Of a DNA stretch of 64,000 nt, positions 19,101-28,200 are shown piece after piece (the stretch's first letter is position 1; each line of letters begins with the position of its first letter). The translations under genes were made by a program, and so were the position numbers. The stretch is taken from positions 124,001 through 188,000 of the forward strand of contig NZ_QLNP01000067.1 of NCBI RefSeq assembly GCF_003261175.1. Direction: 5' to 3'. Origin of the DNA: Arthrobacter globiformis. Its GTDB lineage: Bacteria > Actinomycetota > Actinomycetes > Actinomycetales > Micrococcaceae. The notes under the pieces are model-generated. The model had not been told where the DNA came from, made no database searches, and saw only the letters and a list, made by a program, of their open reading frames with translations.

Positions 19101-19756
19101 GCCGTCTTGTACAGCGTCCGAGAATCCAGTGTCACCCAGGCACCGTCGGTGATGCGCTGGATCCGGTTGGCGATGACCATGTGCGTGTGCAGCTGAGGAT
19201 CGCCTGCACGTGACTCCCAGTGGTCGAAGGCGGCGGCGATAGCCCCACGGGTGCCGATGTGGGCGACGCCGTTGCGGCCAGCCCTCGTGTGGATGACGGA
19301 CTCCTCGAGCCATTGCAGGGTGGCGCTGACGGCCTGGTGGTGGGTCTGGAGGATCTGGTCCTGGATGCTTCGTGGGCTGAGGGCCCAGAGGACCGAGACG
19401 GATTTGGGCACGCTAAAAGTGAGGTCGAATCCGACGACGGCGAGGCGCGTTTCGGTTCTTCCCCCGCTCTTTTGGACGAGCGTCGGCTGGCCATGGGGTC
19501 GGCCGAGGGGAGTGCCATTGTCTGGGTGGGCGGCCTGGTCGAAGACGGCCTTGGCGTCCGTGTCCGTGACGATGTCCCCAGCTTCACGAGTGATTCCTGG
19601 CAGGCCGGAGCCTATCCAGCGGCCGAGTGGCGTTCCCGACTTCATGTAGTAGGTCGTGGCGTCCGTGGGAGCGACCCTTGCGTCATCCATCATGATGGTC
19701 TTGAACAGGTACTTCAGGCCGGACTGAGCCGAAAGCCGGGCGATGGACATGGTCAT
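16187..19756 (-). CDS. traA: MobF-family (TrwC/TraA) relaxase-helicase
   Basis: A full-length 1189-residue relaxase. The N-terminal relaxase domain (about 1-330) has the tyrosine pair (TTYYM, residues 36-37), GRWIGSGLPGI, and the metal-binding histidine motif at about residue 193 (GDPQLHTHMVIANR). A superfamily-1 helicase follows with Walker A at about 522 (VGPAGTGKTTTL), Walker B (VVVDEASMV) and later helicase motifs (GYATTAHRSQG). It would nick oriT, stay bound to the 5' end and unwind the strand for transfer. It overlaps the upstream zinc-finger gene by four bases. The origin of transfer is most likely upstream, but I could not place it. Confidence 0.93.
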   Translation of the reverse strand: MTMSIARLSAQSGLKYLFKTIMMDDARVAPTDATTYYMKSGTPLGRWIGSGLPGITREAGDIVTDTDAKAVFDQAAHPDNGTPLGRPHGQPTLVQKSGGRTETRLAVVGFDLTFSVPKSVSVLWALSPRSIQDQILQTHHQAVSATLQWLEESVIHTRAGRNGVAHIGTRGAIAAAFDHWESRAGDPQLHTHMVIANRIQRITDGAWVTLDSRTLYKTAVAASERYNGLLFDALSRNLGTETDFRKPAATTHNPSPQLAGVDDALIREFSNRSRLIDLETDRLVAEWTAGHGTPPSATTIIKLRQQATLSTRTAKSETVAPLHELSAQWQKRATNKGFSPSHVLAATVRRSQRTPFRSRDFAPSWNDAVGSLARERVAMKRATWNRWNLIAEAERVCAEIRCKTAEDRNAMIDAVARAAENQSVALNERRYTVPVDAHSDLHFAGHSVFEFQGSRLFTDAGTLAAEDAVMDARNDDGGPVVGAEVTMESLSLYKHHGRLELHSDQRAAAATVLLSGNQLDAIVGPAGTGKTTTLGAVKAAWEAGFGTGTVVGLAPAAASAEVLGRELAMTTENVAKWLYESAGQGAGNRAAQLFDAEQRLTLHQGDRNPHTVRLAQKAAWLAAEQDRWRFHRNQLVVVDEASMVSTLQLAALVQQARDAGAKVLLVGDPGQLDAIDAGGILGWLDRQGKTSRLTTIWRFEQVWEQGASLKLRSGDFSAVAEYNRHGRLRHGSYLDMVDQAYLNWQADIKASKSSILIAAENDTVSMLNQRAQADRVIQGDVDAEQAVPISEGSRAGRGDAVIARQNDRTIMDSNGDFIRNGTMLDVVRADRRNGSLTAVRRDTGATISLTRDYVANSVELGYATTAHRSQGLTVDTGHTVVTQGRLTRELLYVSMTRGRVGNHAYVSESDPLEDEPLDPALQATWQQILGEVLAAEGAERTAHEVRDAERTKADSLQRLSAEFDYLAQIAAAEDLSAFLETYSAGSVAELQQSPAWGATVAAWRRSVQVSRPSAQRVVKATLGTSESAKEVAAVVHSRLRRFLTEMPAVAEDPLAPVQSPRPDLTNLISQVQERMRHRMDHIIRGALTHDAVWKRNLVDSLDPDTRSDHAHDVVGRVAIFRDRWGIEDSPLPLGPVPAAYEWEQREQRAAIDQLIGRLALPLTGRPQGHGWVGEPVTQADSLINVGWQL

Positions 19757-20268
19757 GGCTGCTGTCCTTGGCGGGCGGGGTTATTCCATCCTCGGCGGCG
19801 GAACAACTCCTTGGATTTGGGGTCCAGTTCGACGTCGGTCGCCCGACTACTTGCCAGTAGCCTCCCGGCCACATGGACCAGGTCGTGGGCATCCGCTTTC
19901 TGAATAGCCAGGAGCCGGTCAAGCTCTCGGCGAAGGTTTTGGGCGGTGGCCCGTTGTTCCGCGGCCTCGGCTTCGAGGCGATCGATGTCTACGGCTTGAA
20001 GTCGGAGTTGGGCGTGGAGCGAATCCACGCCTCTGCTGCTGGGGCCTTGGATGCGAGACAGTCCGCCTGTTGCTCGGTTACGACGCGTGGGCGTGGCGGG
20101 TTCGGAGCCGTCTCGTGATGCCGCGGAGGGCATCGGTGTTGACCCCGAGAGGCGCTGCCGACGTCGACGATCGCGGTGTCTGTTAGCGCAGCGAGTCGAG
20201 CAGAAGCGTTGGGAGGCGCGGCTCGGTTCGAAGCCCTCCCGACATTCGACACAAATTCTCTTGCCCAC
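19753..20268 (-). CDS. Zinc-finger/coiled-coil partner of the relaxase
   Basis: 171 residues with an N-terminal four-cysteine zinc finger (CVECREGF... FCSTRCANRHRDRRRRQR) of the type found in small DNA-binding proteins, a disordered middle, and a predicted coiled coil (LRLQAVDIDRLEAEAAEQRA). Its stop overlaps the relaxase start (TCAT, 19753-19756), so the two are translated together. It probably acts as a relaxosome accessory factor binding near oriT; this is inferred from position and the zinc finger. Confidence 0.65.
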   Translation of the reverse strand: MGKRICVECREGFEPSRASQRFCSTRCANRHRDRRRRQRLSGSTPMPSAASRDGSEPATPTRRNRATGGLSRIQGPSSRGVDSLHAQLRLQAVDIDRLEAEAAEQRATAQNLRRELDRLLAIQKADAHDLVHVAGRLLASSRATDVELDPKSKELFRRRGWNNPARQGQQP

Positions 20269-20599
20269 GTTGGTTCATCAGCGGGGACCCACCTTGCGAC
20301 ATGACCTGCCGTGAGTCGATCTCACGGCGACCGCCTTGGATGCCAGAGGTGTGAGGCAGTTGATTCGCTGGCAACAGAGCCGGACCGTCGGGCAATCCAG
20401 TAGACCGGGGTCGGGTGGGGTCTCGGGGACCGCTGCTGTGAAGGCATGGCTTCGGCAGATTGGCCAGGAACGGAAGGCAGCGACCGTGCGGGTGCCGGCA
20501 GCGCAAGACCGGCCGCAGGCCATGTCCACCTTCGGTAGGCGGTTTGCCGCCGCTTTCTCGTGGCTCTCCCTCGATGCCAGCGGCCTGCTTCTAGGCATG
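20269..20599. other. Interval upstream of the relaxase operon
   Basis: About 330 bases without a convincing gene; frames on both strands are arginine- and proline-rich. By position this is the most likely place for the relaxase operon promoter and possibly oriT, but no inverted repeat or known nic motif was recognised. Confidence 0.35.
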
Positions 20600-20865
20600 G
20601 TCCGCCGGAGACACAGGAGGGTTTAGCGAGGAACTGGAGTGGGCCGGTTCAGCGCCTCGCGCGTAGGGTGGGCATCGACGGACAGATCAGCCCTCACAGC
20701 CTGCGGCACACATTCGCCACGATTGCCCTAGACTCGGGGACCGCGTTACACGACCTGCAGGACAGCATGGGACACGCGGATCCGCGCACAACCAGGCGGT
20801 ACGACAGAGCCCGGAACAACCTCCAGAAGTCCGCCGGCTACGACGTCGCCAGGGCGCTGGCGTAG
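20600..20865 (+). pseudogene. C-terminal remnant of a tyrosine recombinase
   Basis: The frame ending at 20865 encodes the last ~85 residues of a site-specific integrase: RLARRVGIDGQISPHSLRHTF contains the catalytic HxLR motif, and GHADPRTTRRYDRAR contains the second conserved histidine and the nucleophilic tyrosine. The N-terminal arm- and core-binding domains and the first catalytic arginine are missing, so the protein cannot be functional by itself. It may mark an old integration or recombination end. Confidence 0.8.
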
Positions 20866-20903
20866 AGACAGGCCTCGCCTCGGGCACCAAGTAGTTTGGT
20901 GTC

Positions 20904-21892
20904 GTGAACGATTTGACTGCGGAGGAAGCGACTCCGCCGGATGCCGAGACCATGACCGCGATCTACGAACTCCCCGTTCCGATCTGGGTCAGCGCCGAGG
21001 CCTTGGGCCGGACCTATCCGTCCGGCGTGGGCCCGGTCCGATTCGACGTCGTGATGCCGGAGGACCATGTCCCGTGGGTGGACCCCCGGTTGTCGACGGC
21101 GTTGTCCTGCCGGAATCCGTGGACGGGAAGCTGGTCGAATGGACAACAAAGTACGCAGCCACGATTGCCAAGGAGTTCCAGCCGGCGACTGCCATACGCC
21201 GAATCGTCATCACTGCCGTGGAAGCTCCCCCGGATACCACTCGCTCGTGGGGTGCCGACCAGCAGCTCGGAGAATACATCCAATTCTGGTTTGACGGCGT
21301 GCGCACCTGGGCCGAGATTGAGACGGGACAGGACCTCGACCCGAATCATCGGGTCTACACCGCGGAAACGGTTGGAGCCGGGCTGACGTTCATTGCCCCA
21401 AAGCACGAGGACGTCCTGGGCTTTCGACTCTCGTCTCCTCCCGTAGAGCCGGTCACCGCGTCGGGCTGGCAGTTGATCCTCGCTGCTGTCCGGGACGACA
21501 TTGAGCCGCCCCTGGGTCTGCTCCTCTACCGTGACGCCAGGGCCGCCTACGCCCGCGGCTTCTTCCGGCGGGCAATCATCGACGCCGCCGCGGCGCTTGA
21601 GCTCGCACTCGCGGGGATCCTGAAAAGCAGGATTGGCGATCTTCCTGGCAAGCAGCGTAAGCGCTTGGAGGGCCGTCCGACGCTGGGCGCTTCCATCAAT
21701 ATTGCCGAAGTGTCCGGCATCAAATTCGACGTGCCCTACGAGAAACTCAAGGAACTGAACAGCGCCCGGAACGACGCCGTGCACCGCGCGCAAGCACCTG
21801 GCGCGCTTGAAACCTCCGCATTGCTGTGCGTGGCCGGCGAATTCCTGCTAACCGCACCACGGGTGAAGGGTTCATCGGCGTCGGCAGATTGA
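20904..21892 (+). pseudogene. HEPN-type protein gene broken by a one-base frameshift
   Basis: A GTG at 20904 starts a frame (IYELPVPIWVSAEALGRTYP) that goes out of phase at a run of five C (21083-21087). If one C is added, it continues as VDPPVVDGVVLPESVDGK through to the stop at 21892, giving about 329 residues. The C-terminal helical region (AYARGFFRRAIIDAAAALELAL) ends in RNDAVH, which fits the R-x4-H ribonuclease motif of HEPN domains. HEPN proteins are common in toxin-antitoxin and abortive-infection systems. As written the gene is disrupted; an internal start could still yield the C-terminal 272 residues. Confidence 0.6.
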
Positions 21893-22352
21893 GCCGCGCG
21901 GTTGCTGGCGTAGATTGACGCGGGATACGGAAGAGGTCCGGCAGACCTGCGGACTCTCGCAGCGCTGGGGGCCGGTGGTGTCCGTGCGCCCTGGCGCCCG
22001 GTGTTGCCGCAAGTGGCCAGAGCAATCGGGCGGTTCTGAGCGGTCAGCGGGAGGTCCTGGGGGAGCACCCGGAGAGGGCTGTTTTCGCCCCCGTATACAA
22101 GAGGTACGAAAATCGCGATTCAATGTCCCTGGAAGGGGTCCGCCACGCAGCCCATTGACCCGGCGACAGGTGGGCCCGCCCGCCATTGTCGGTGCTGCTT
22201 GGCATGCTGATGCTATGAACCCTCAGCACATTCGTTGTCGCAGACCAGGTCCGCGCGCGCATTCACTGGAAGCGGCTCGCGGTGGCCGGATCCGAAGTGG
22301 ACCGCCGGCGCGAAGCCGACTGGGTTTTAGTATCGGTAGTAGCATATCTTGC
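21893..22352. other. Interval before the KfrA-like gene
   Basis: About 460 bases with no supported gene. A plus-strand frame is open through it into the KfrA-like gene but has poor coding character (arginine/proline-rich). The end of the interval leads into the repeat cluster at 22353-22375. Confidence 0.35.
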
Positions 22353-22375
22353 CGTTACTCGTTACTAGCGTTACT
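22353..22375 (+). promoter_or_regulatory. Triple CGTTACT repeat upstream of the KfrA-like gene
   Basis: Three direct copies of CGTTACT (22353-22359, 22360-22366, 22369-22375) lie within 30 bases of the ATG at 22383. KfrA-type repressors are known to bind short repeats in their own promoter, so this is a likely autoregulatory operator. It would also control the Wadjet genes if they are co-transcribed. Confidence 0.5.
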
Positions 22376-22382
22376 ATCACGT

Positions 22383-22940
22383 ATGAGCACCCCAGAATCT
22401 GCTTCCGCTCCTGAACGCCGCGCAGCCGTGGCCGCCGAGGCTCTGGCCGCCGAAGGCCTGCCCGTCACCAGCCGTGCCGTACGCGCACGGGCAGGGGTCT
22501 CCATGGCGGTCGCGACCGAGGCTGCAACGACGTGGAATGAACGCGAGGCGGCCCAAGCGCACATCCCCGAGGCGCCGGAGTCCGTTACGGCCCGCTTTAG
22601 CGGCATCTGGCGGGAAGCGTACTCAGCCGCGCGTGACCTGTTCGCTTCCGAGCGCGAGACCCTGACCGGCCGCCTCCGGGTGGTCGAGGAGGACAACAGG
22701 TCCCTCACAGCGGACCTCACAACCTCAGACGGCCGGGTGGCGGAACTCGAAGCTGAACTGGAGCGGGTCCGAACCGACGCCGAGCAAGCTGCCGCCTCAG
22801 CGGCGGCCGCCCACGCCGCTGAACTGTCCGCAGAGCGGTCACGCGGAGACCGGGCAGAAGGTGCCCTGGGCGCGGTGACAACGGAGCGTGACCGGCTACT
22901 GAGGCAAATAGAAGCAGCCCGCCCTCCGGCAGCCGGCTGA
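22383..22940 (+). CDS. KfrA-like DNA-binding coiled-coil protein
   Basis: 185 residues. The N-terminal part (about 10-60) resembles the KfrA_N helix-turn-helix (RRAAVAAEALAAEGLPVTS, then VRARAGVSMAVATEA), and residues 95-180 are a long alanine/glutamate/arginine coiled coil (VAELEAELERVRTDAEQAAA). KfrA proteins of broad-host plasmids bind promoter DNA and form filament-like assemblies that aid plasmid stability. Here the gene lies 43 bases before jetA in the same direction, suggesting it regulates the Wadjet operon. I chose ATG 22383 because the repeats just upstream look like its operator. Confidence 0.7.
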   Translation: MSTPESASAPERRAAVAAEALAAEGLPVTSRAVRARAGVSMAVATEAATTWNEREAAQAHIPEAPESVTARFSGIWREAYSAARDLFASERETLTGRLRVVEEDNRSLTADLTTSDGRVAELEAELERVRTDAEQAAASAAAAHAAELSAERSRGDRAEGALGAVTTERDRLLRQIEAARPPAAG

Positions 22941-22983
22941 CGGCGGAGCAGACCCAAGGCTTCATCGACGATAGGAGTGCGGC

Positions 22984-24480
22984 ATGGCAACTGACATCGA
23001 AGGCGGTGTCGCGCGCATTGAAGCTGCGCTCAATACGCCCACCCTGAAGCTCCTCGACCGCAAATCCGCCGTCATTGCCATGCCGTTGCTGTCGGCTGTC
23101 TTCCCCGACGATTCGCAGCCGGTTCCGGTCGAACAGTTGCACACCCGGGTTGAAGCCCTTCTGGACGACCTCCGGGCCGGTGGGTACACAGTGCCGTCGA
23201 CAGGCGGCAAAGCTCTCGCCATGCAGTGGGTGCGTGAGCGGTGGCTGTACCGGGACCCGGGGCGCGGGCAGGAAACCTACCAGCTCACCGGCGACGCGAG
23301 GCAGGCCCTGGACTATGTGCTCCGGGCAAGCCGTTCCCAGCTCAACGTCTCCGTGTCGCGCATCGAAACCATGCGGCGGGTCATCTCGGACGCCGCCCAG
23401 GCGGCCAACCCGGACCGCGAGGAGCGTAAGCGCAGGCTCGCCGAAGAAATCGCGATCCTGCAGGAAGAGTACGACCACTTGGCCGCCGGCGGCGAGCTGC
23501 GGGAATCCTCGGAGGCGGAGTTGTCCGAGCAGTTCTCCAACGTGCTCCGCGAGCTCGATGGCCTGCCGTCCGACTTCCGCCGGGTTGAAGAGGCGGTACG
23601 GGAGATGCACCGGGGAATCACCAAGAGGTTCCGTGAGGAGGAGCGCCCCGTCGGGGAAGTGGTCGACGACTACCTTGCCCAGGCGTCCAGCCTGCTGACC
23701 GGCACTGCGGAGGGCAGGGCCTTTGCCGGCGCCCTGGAGCTCCTGCGCAAACCTGACTGGCTGACAAGACTGCGCTCCGATCTGGAAGCCATCCTGGCCC
23801 ACCCCGGGGCCGGCCGACTCCCTGCCGATGAACAGCGCCAGATGCGCACGGCGGTGGACATCATCCGCCGCGGCATCGCCGACGTCCTGGATCAGCGCCA
23901 GCGCCTCACCGCCACGCTCCGGGAACACATCGAGAACTACGACCACATCCGCAACCGCGAGCTCGACACGGTACTGCGCGGCATCGACCGGGAAATGCGG
24001 GCCTGGATGCAGTCGGCACGCGCCCGGGACCACGTCGCTGTCCAGTTGATCCCGCCTGGCCTGGACATCGCGGCCTTGCGCTTCAAGACCTACGACCCGG
24101 ACAGCCAGCGTGCGCCCGAACCACTCGCTGACGTCTCGGATGAGGCGCCGGCGGCGCTGTCCCTGGAGGACATCCGCAGGCAGGGCGGCCCGTCGCTGGA
24201 TCAGCTGCGCCGCCGGATCGAGGAGAAATCCGCCAACGGGGATCTTGAGTCCGCCGCGGCGCTGTTCAACTCGCTGCCAGGCGACCTCCGCCGGCCCGTC
24301 GAGATCCTCGGGCTCCTGCACCTGTTCACCCGGCTCGGAGCCCATACCGATCCCGACCAGCGCGAGGCTGTGTCGGCGGTGCGGCCCGACGGGAGTACGC
24401 GCACATTTCTGATGCCGTCCGCCACGATCCGGCCCGCAGGGGATGCGCAGGCCACCGATACAGAAGGAGCACGCCAATGA
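22984..24480 (+). CDS. jetA: Wadjet subunit JetA (DUF3375)
   Basis: 498 residues of the DUF3375 family, the kleisin/MukF-like subunit of the Wadjet anti-plasmid complex. The N-terminal winged-helix region (LNTPTLKLLDRKSAVIAMPL, LYRDPGRGQETYQLT) and the long central helices (EERKRRLAEEIAILQEEYDHL; QRLTATLREHIENYDHIRNRE) fit the family, and the length is usual for JetA. It bridges the JetC heads. The stop overlaps the jetB start by ATGA, and order and spacing match type I Wadjet operons. Confidence 0.9.
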   Translation: MATDIEGGVARIEAALNTPTLKLLDRKSAVIAMPLLSAVFPDDSQPVPVEQLHTRVEALLDDLRAGGYTVPSTGGKALAMQWVRERWLYRDPGRGQETYQLTGDARQALDYVLRASRSQLNVSVSRIETMRRVISDAAQAANPDREERKRRLAEEIAILQEEYDHLAAGGELRESSEAELSEQFSNVLRELDGLPSDFRRVEEAVREMHRGITKRFREEERPVGEVVDDYLAQASSLLTGTAEGRAFAGALELLRKPDWLTRLRSDLEAILAHPGAGRLPADEQRQMRTAVDIIRRGIADVLDQRQRLTATLREHIENYDHIRNRELDTVLRGIDREMRAWMQSARARDHVAVQLIPPGLDIAALRFKTYDPDSQRAPEPLADVSDEAPAALSLEDIRRQGGPSLDQLRRRIEEKSANGDLESAAALFNSLPGDLRRPVEILGLLHLFTRLGAHTDPDQREAVSAVRPDGSTRTFLMPSATIRPAGDAQATDTEGARQ

Positions 24481-25250
24481 CAGACGTCGCCGCGATCCAC
24501 GAAGACTCCGTGGACCCCCTGGACTTTCTGTCGGAGGACTCGCCGGCCGGGGACGAGGACGGTGCGGAGAGCTCGCTGTCCATGTTCGAGAGCGATGCCT
24601 CGACCCTGTTCCCGGACCAGCGCAGATGCCTCCATGCACTCCTGAAGCACCGGTATCTCTCGGCGGAGCGTCACCCCGACCACTGGCAGGTTCTCCTTGC
24701 CAACGCCGAGACTATCCGTGGCCGGCTCAACGAGCTGTTCTTCGAGCTCTTCATCGACCGGGACCACCAGATCGCGTTCAAACGGCAGGCGGTTTCGGAG
24801 ACGGGAGATCCGCTGCCGTCACTGCTGCGGGACGTGTCCCACACGAAAGAGGAGACCATCATGATGGTCTACCTGCGGCAAAGGCTCTTCTCCCAGCGCC
24901 AGGAGGGTGAAGACGTCGTCTTTGTGGACCGTCAGACGCTCCTCGATGAAGTGGCCGACCAGCGCCCCGAGCATACGACCCACCGCGCCATGGACCAGAA
25001 ACGGGCGCTGAAGGCGATTGACGGGCTGGCAACGGCCGGCCTGCTCCTGAAAACCGCCGATCCCGACAGGTTCCGGATCTCTCCCATCATTGAGATCCTC
25101 ATGCCGGTCGAGAAGCTGCGCACCCTGTGGACGTGGCTGATGGAGCAGAACGGCACCGCGCCGGAGGGTGACGGCGACGGCGCCGATACCGACGACGAAG
25201 ACGACGATGAACCAGACCTGTTGACCGAGCTGGGGAAGGACAACGCATGA
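24477..25250 (+). CDS. jetB: Wadjet subunit JetB (DUF4194)
   Basis: 257 residues of the DUF4194 family, the MukE-like (KITE) subunit that binds JetA and DNA. The core (HRYLSAERHPDHWQVL... IDRDHQIAFKRQAVSE... SHTKEETIMMVYLRQRL) matches the tandem winged-helix arrangement. The N-terminus and the C-terminal tail (DGADTDDEDDDEPD) are strongly acidic and probably disordered. Both ends overlap the neighbouring genes by four bases, so translation of jetA, jetB and jetC is coupled. Confidence 0.88.
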   Translation: MTDVAAIHEDSVDPLDFLSEDSPAGDEDGAESSLSMFESDASTLFPDQRRCLHALLKHRYLSAERHPDHWQVLLANAETIRGRLNELFFELFIDRDHQIAFKRQAVSETGDPLPSLLRDVSHTKEETIMMVYLRQRLFSQRQEGEDVVFVDRQTLLDEVADQRPEHTTHRAMDQKRALKAIDGLATAGLLLKTADPDRFRISPIIEILMPVEKLRTLWTWLMEQNGTAPEGDGDGADTDDEDDDEPDLLTELGKDNA

Positions 25251-28200
25251 CCCTCGAACTGGAAATACCCGATCTGCAGGTAGTCGCGACGGAGCACGCC
25301 CAATGGCGGGTTGAGGCGCTCCAGCTGGTGAACTGGGGTGGCTTCCACGGCCGCACCGAGGTGCCGTTCTCGCCTGGCTCCACCCTGCTCTCAGGGGCGA
25401 GCGGCACCGGGAAGTCGACCGTCCTGGATGCCTACATCGCGCTGATGATGCCCTCCAACACGCCGTTCAACGGTGCGTCCAACGACGCCGGTGGTCGAGC
25501 CCGGTCGGCGGAGCAGCGGAACCTGCTGACCTATCTCCGCGGCAAGATGGACACCAGCCGGGTCGACGGCTCGGACGAGATGCGCGATCAGGTGCTGCGC
25601 GGTGCCGGCATGACGCCGGTCTGGGGTGCTCTGGCCGCGACCTTCGTCAACGATCAGGGCCGGCGCTACACGGCGATGCGAATCTATTTCGTCAAGGCCG
25701 GCGGCTCCGTCAACGGCGACGTCACGACGACGTTCGCTGCCTACGAGGGCTATTTCGACACGTCCAGGCTCGCGCCGCTGGCCGCCAGCCGCTTCGACAA
25801 GCGGACACTGAAGGCAGCCGTGCCCGGACTCACCACGTTCAACACCTTCTGGGAGTTCGAGGGGACCCTCCACACCCGCCTCGGCATCGGCGGGGCCGAC
25901 GGGGGCCGCAAAGCCATGCGGCTTCTCGCTCGGCTCCAGGCCGGGATGGAGGTCAAACGCGTGGACGGGCTGTACAAGACGATGGTGCTGGAAGAACCCG
26001 TCACGTACCAGGCCGCCGATCAGGCGATTCTGCACTTCGCCAATCTGGAGGCGTCGTACTCGAAGATGGTCGACGAAGCCAACAAGGTCAAGGTCCTGCA
26101 GCGCCTTCCTGCACTTCAGACGGAGCTTGCGGACGCCGAAGCGAAGGAGTTGCTGATCCGCCAGTTCGGTGCCGACGACGATGGGCCCTCGTCGTTCCGC
26201 CTGTGGAAGCTTCGCACCGAACGTGGCCTTCTTGACGACGCGGTGCTGGCGAACCGCCGCGACCACGGCGCGGCCAGCCGTACCTTCGCCCAGGTCAAGG
26301 CGGACGAAGCCGAGTACGGCGCACGCCTCGCCCAGATCGCCCGGGACAAAGACGCGAATGGCGGCAGCGCGATCGAGGAACGCCGTCAGAAGATCGCAAG
26401 CCTTGAGGGCAGCCGCGACGCGGTCTACCAGGCGAATCTCAAGTTCCAGATGAAGACCGAGGCCATCAACCTCGTCGTGCCCGAGACGGCCGGGCAGTTC
26501 GCCGAGGCGCAATCTGCCGCCGCCGACTTCCTGTCCGGTTTCGGTGCCCGCGAAAGTGCATTGGACGAGCAGGAAGGGCGCGCCCGTGAGGACCTGGCAC
26601 CGCTCACAGCACGGCGGAAGGACCTCACGGAGGAGGCCGCGTCCCTCAAGGACAGGGCCGGAATGGTCCCGCGGGGGCTGCACAACGCCCGGCTGCGGAT
26701 GGCAGAAGCCGCGGACTTGGATCCTATGCGTGATCTGCCGTTCGTCGCGGAGCTCATTGACCTCCTGCCGGGCGAGGAGACCTGGCGTAAGGCCATTGAA
26801 ACGACGCTCGGCGGCCTCGCACGGACCGTGCTGGTCGACCGCAGCACCCGTGACCGGCTCTCTGCGGCCATTGACGGGGTCACGATCAGGCCGCGCATCA
26901 ACTACCAGGCAGTGACCCTGGCCGAACACGAGGACTGGCAGGGCGACCCGGCAATGGTCTCCGGCAAGCTCGCGTTCCTGGACTCCCCGTTCTCGCGCTG
27001 GGTCCAGGACAGGGTAGCGGGAAGCGGTGTCGACCACCTGTGCGTGTCCGACGCAGCCGGACTTGCCGGTTCCGGATCGCGGGTGACCAAGTCCGGGCAG
27101 ACCCGCTCGGGTGACCGCGGCGCCCACGGGGAATCAGGCGAGGGCAACATCATCGGGTTCTCCAATGAACGCCGGCTCAAGGACGTCGCGGAGCTGCTGG
27201 CAGAGCTGGAGCCGGAGATCGCCAAGGCGAACGACCGCATCCGGGACATAATGCAGCGCCGGGCTGACCTCAGGCGGCAGCGTGACGCCCACCTGTTCGT
27301 CCAGGACAGCAACTGGGCCGCCATCGACCACCTCGGGATCGACCGGGAGATCACGGAGCTGCAGGACGCCATCAGCAGGCTGCGGAGCACCAATGAGATC
27401 CTCGATGCGCTGGAGGCCGAGGACGAGCAGATCAGGCCCCTTCACGGGCAGGCGAACCGGGCCCGGGTCCTGGCAGAACGCGACATGGAGAAGCTGCAGT
27501 CCCTGTGGGGCGGCCTCGTCACGCAGCAGGACACCGTGCAGGCTGCGACTGACGACATTGTCGACCGGCAGACGGCAACGGTTACCGAGGCTCAGCAGGC
27601 GTACCTGGATGAGCTGTTCACCAGCAACTGGGAGGCCACGAGCCTGAAGTCATTCGAGCCGAACATCACGGCGCTGCGCAAGCGGCTCAGGGAGGAATCC
27701 GAGGCCGCGCGGCGCAACGCAAAGAGCGCCACCAACGCGATGGTGAGCATGTTCGAGGCGTATCAGAGCAGCTGGACCGAGAACAATCTGGGCACCACCG
27801 CCGACTCGGCGGACGGCTACCGCGAGATCCTCGACCGGATCCAGTCCGAGGGGCTCTACGAACGCCGCAACAAGTGGCGGCGCGAACTGGCTGCGTGGTC
27901 CAGCGATGACCTGCTGCGGCTCAACGACGCCTTCGACACCGCCCTGGCAGACATCGAAGACCGTCTCCTGCCGATCAACAGGATTCTCGAAACGCTGCCG
28001 TTCGGGGACAAGGGCGGTGTCCTTCAGATCACCCTCCGCCGACTTCAGAGCGAAGACCTGGGCAGGTTCCGCCGCGGCCTGCGTGAGCTGTCCTCGGGAC
28101 TGGCGCTGGAGCTCACCGAAGACCAGATCGAGGCGAGGTTCAAGAAATTGAGCGAGTTCATGGCCCGCATCCGCATCCCGGAGGGCCACACCAAATCCTC

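Noticed and set aside
21915-22382. N-terminal extension of the KfrA-like gene
   Set aside because: The frame is open but Arg/Pro-rich, and the CGTTACT repeats just before ATG 22383 indicate promoter DNA.
22717-24639. 640-codon minus-strand open frame
   Set aside because: It lies antisense over jetA and jetB, whose protein families are clear; the frame is a by-product of high GC and has no motif.
25391-27127. 578-codon minus-strand open frame
   Set aside because: Antisense to jetC, which has intact Walker motifs; no start signal and unusual composition.
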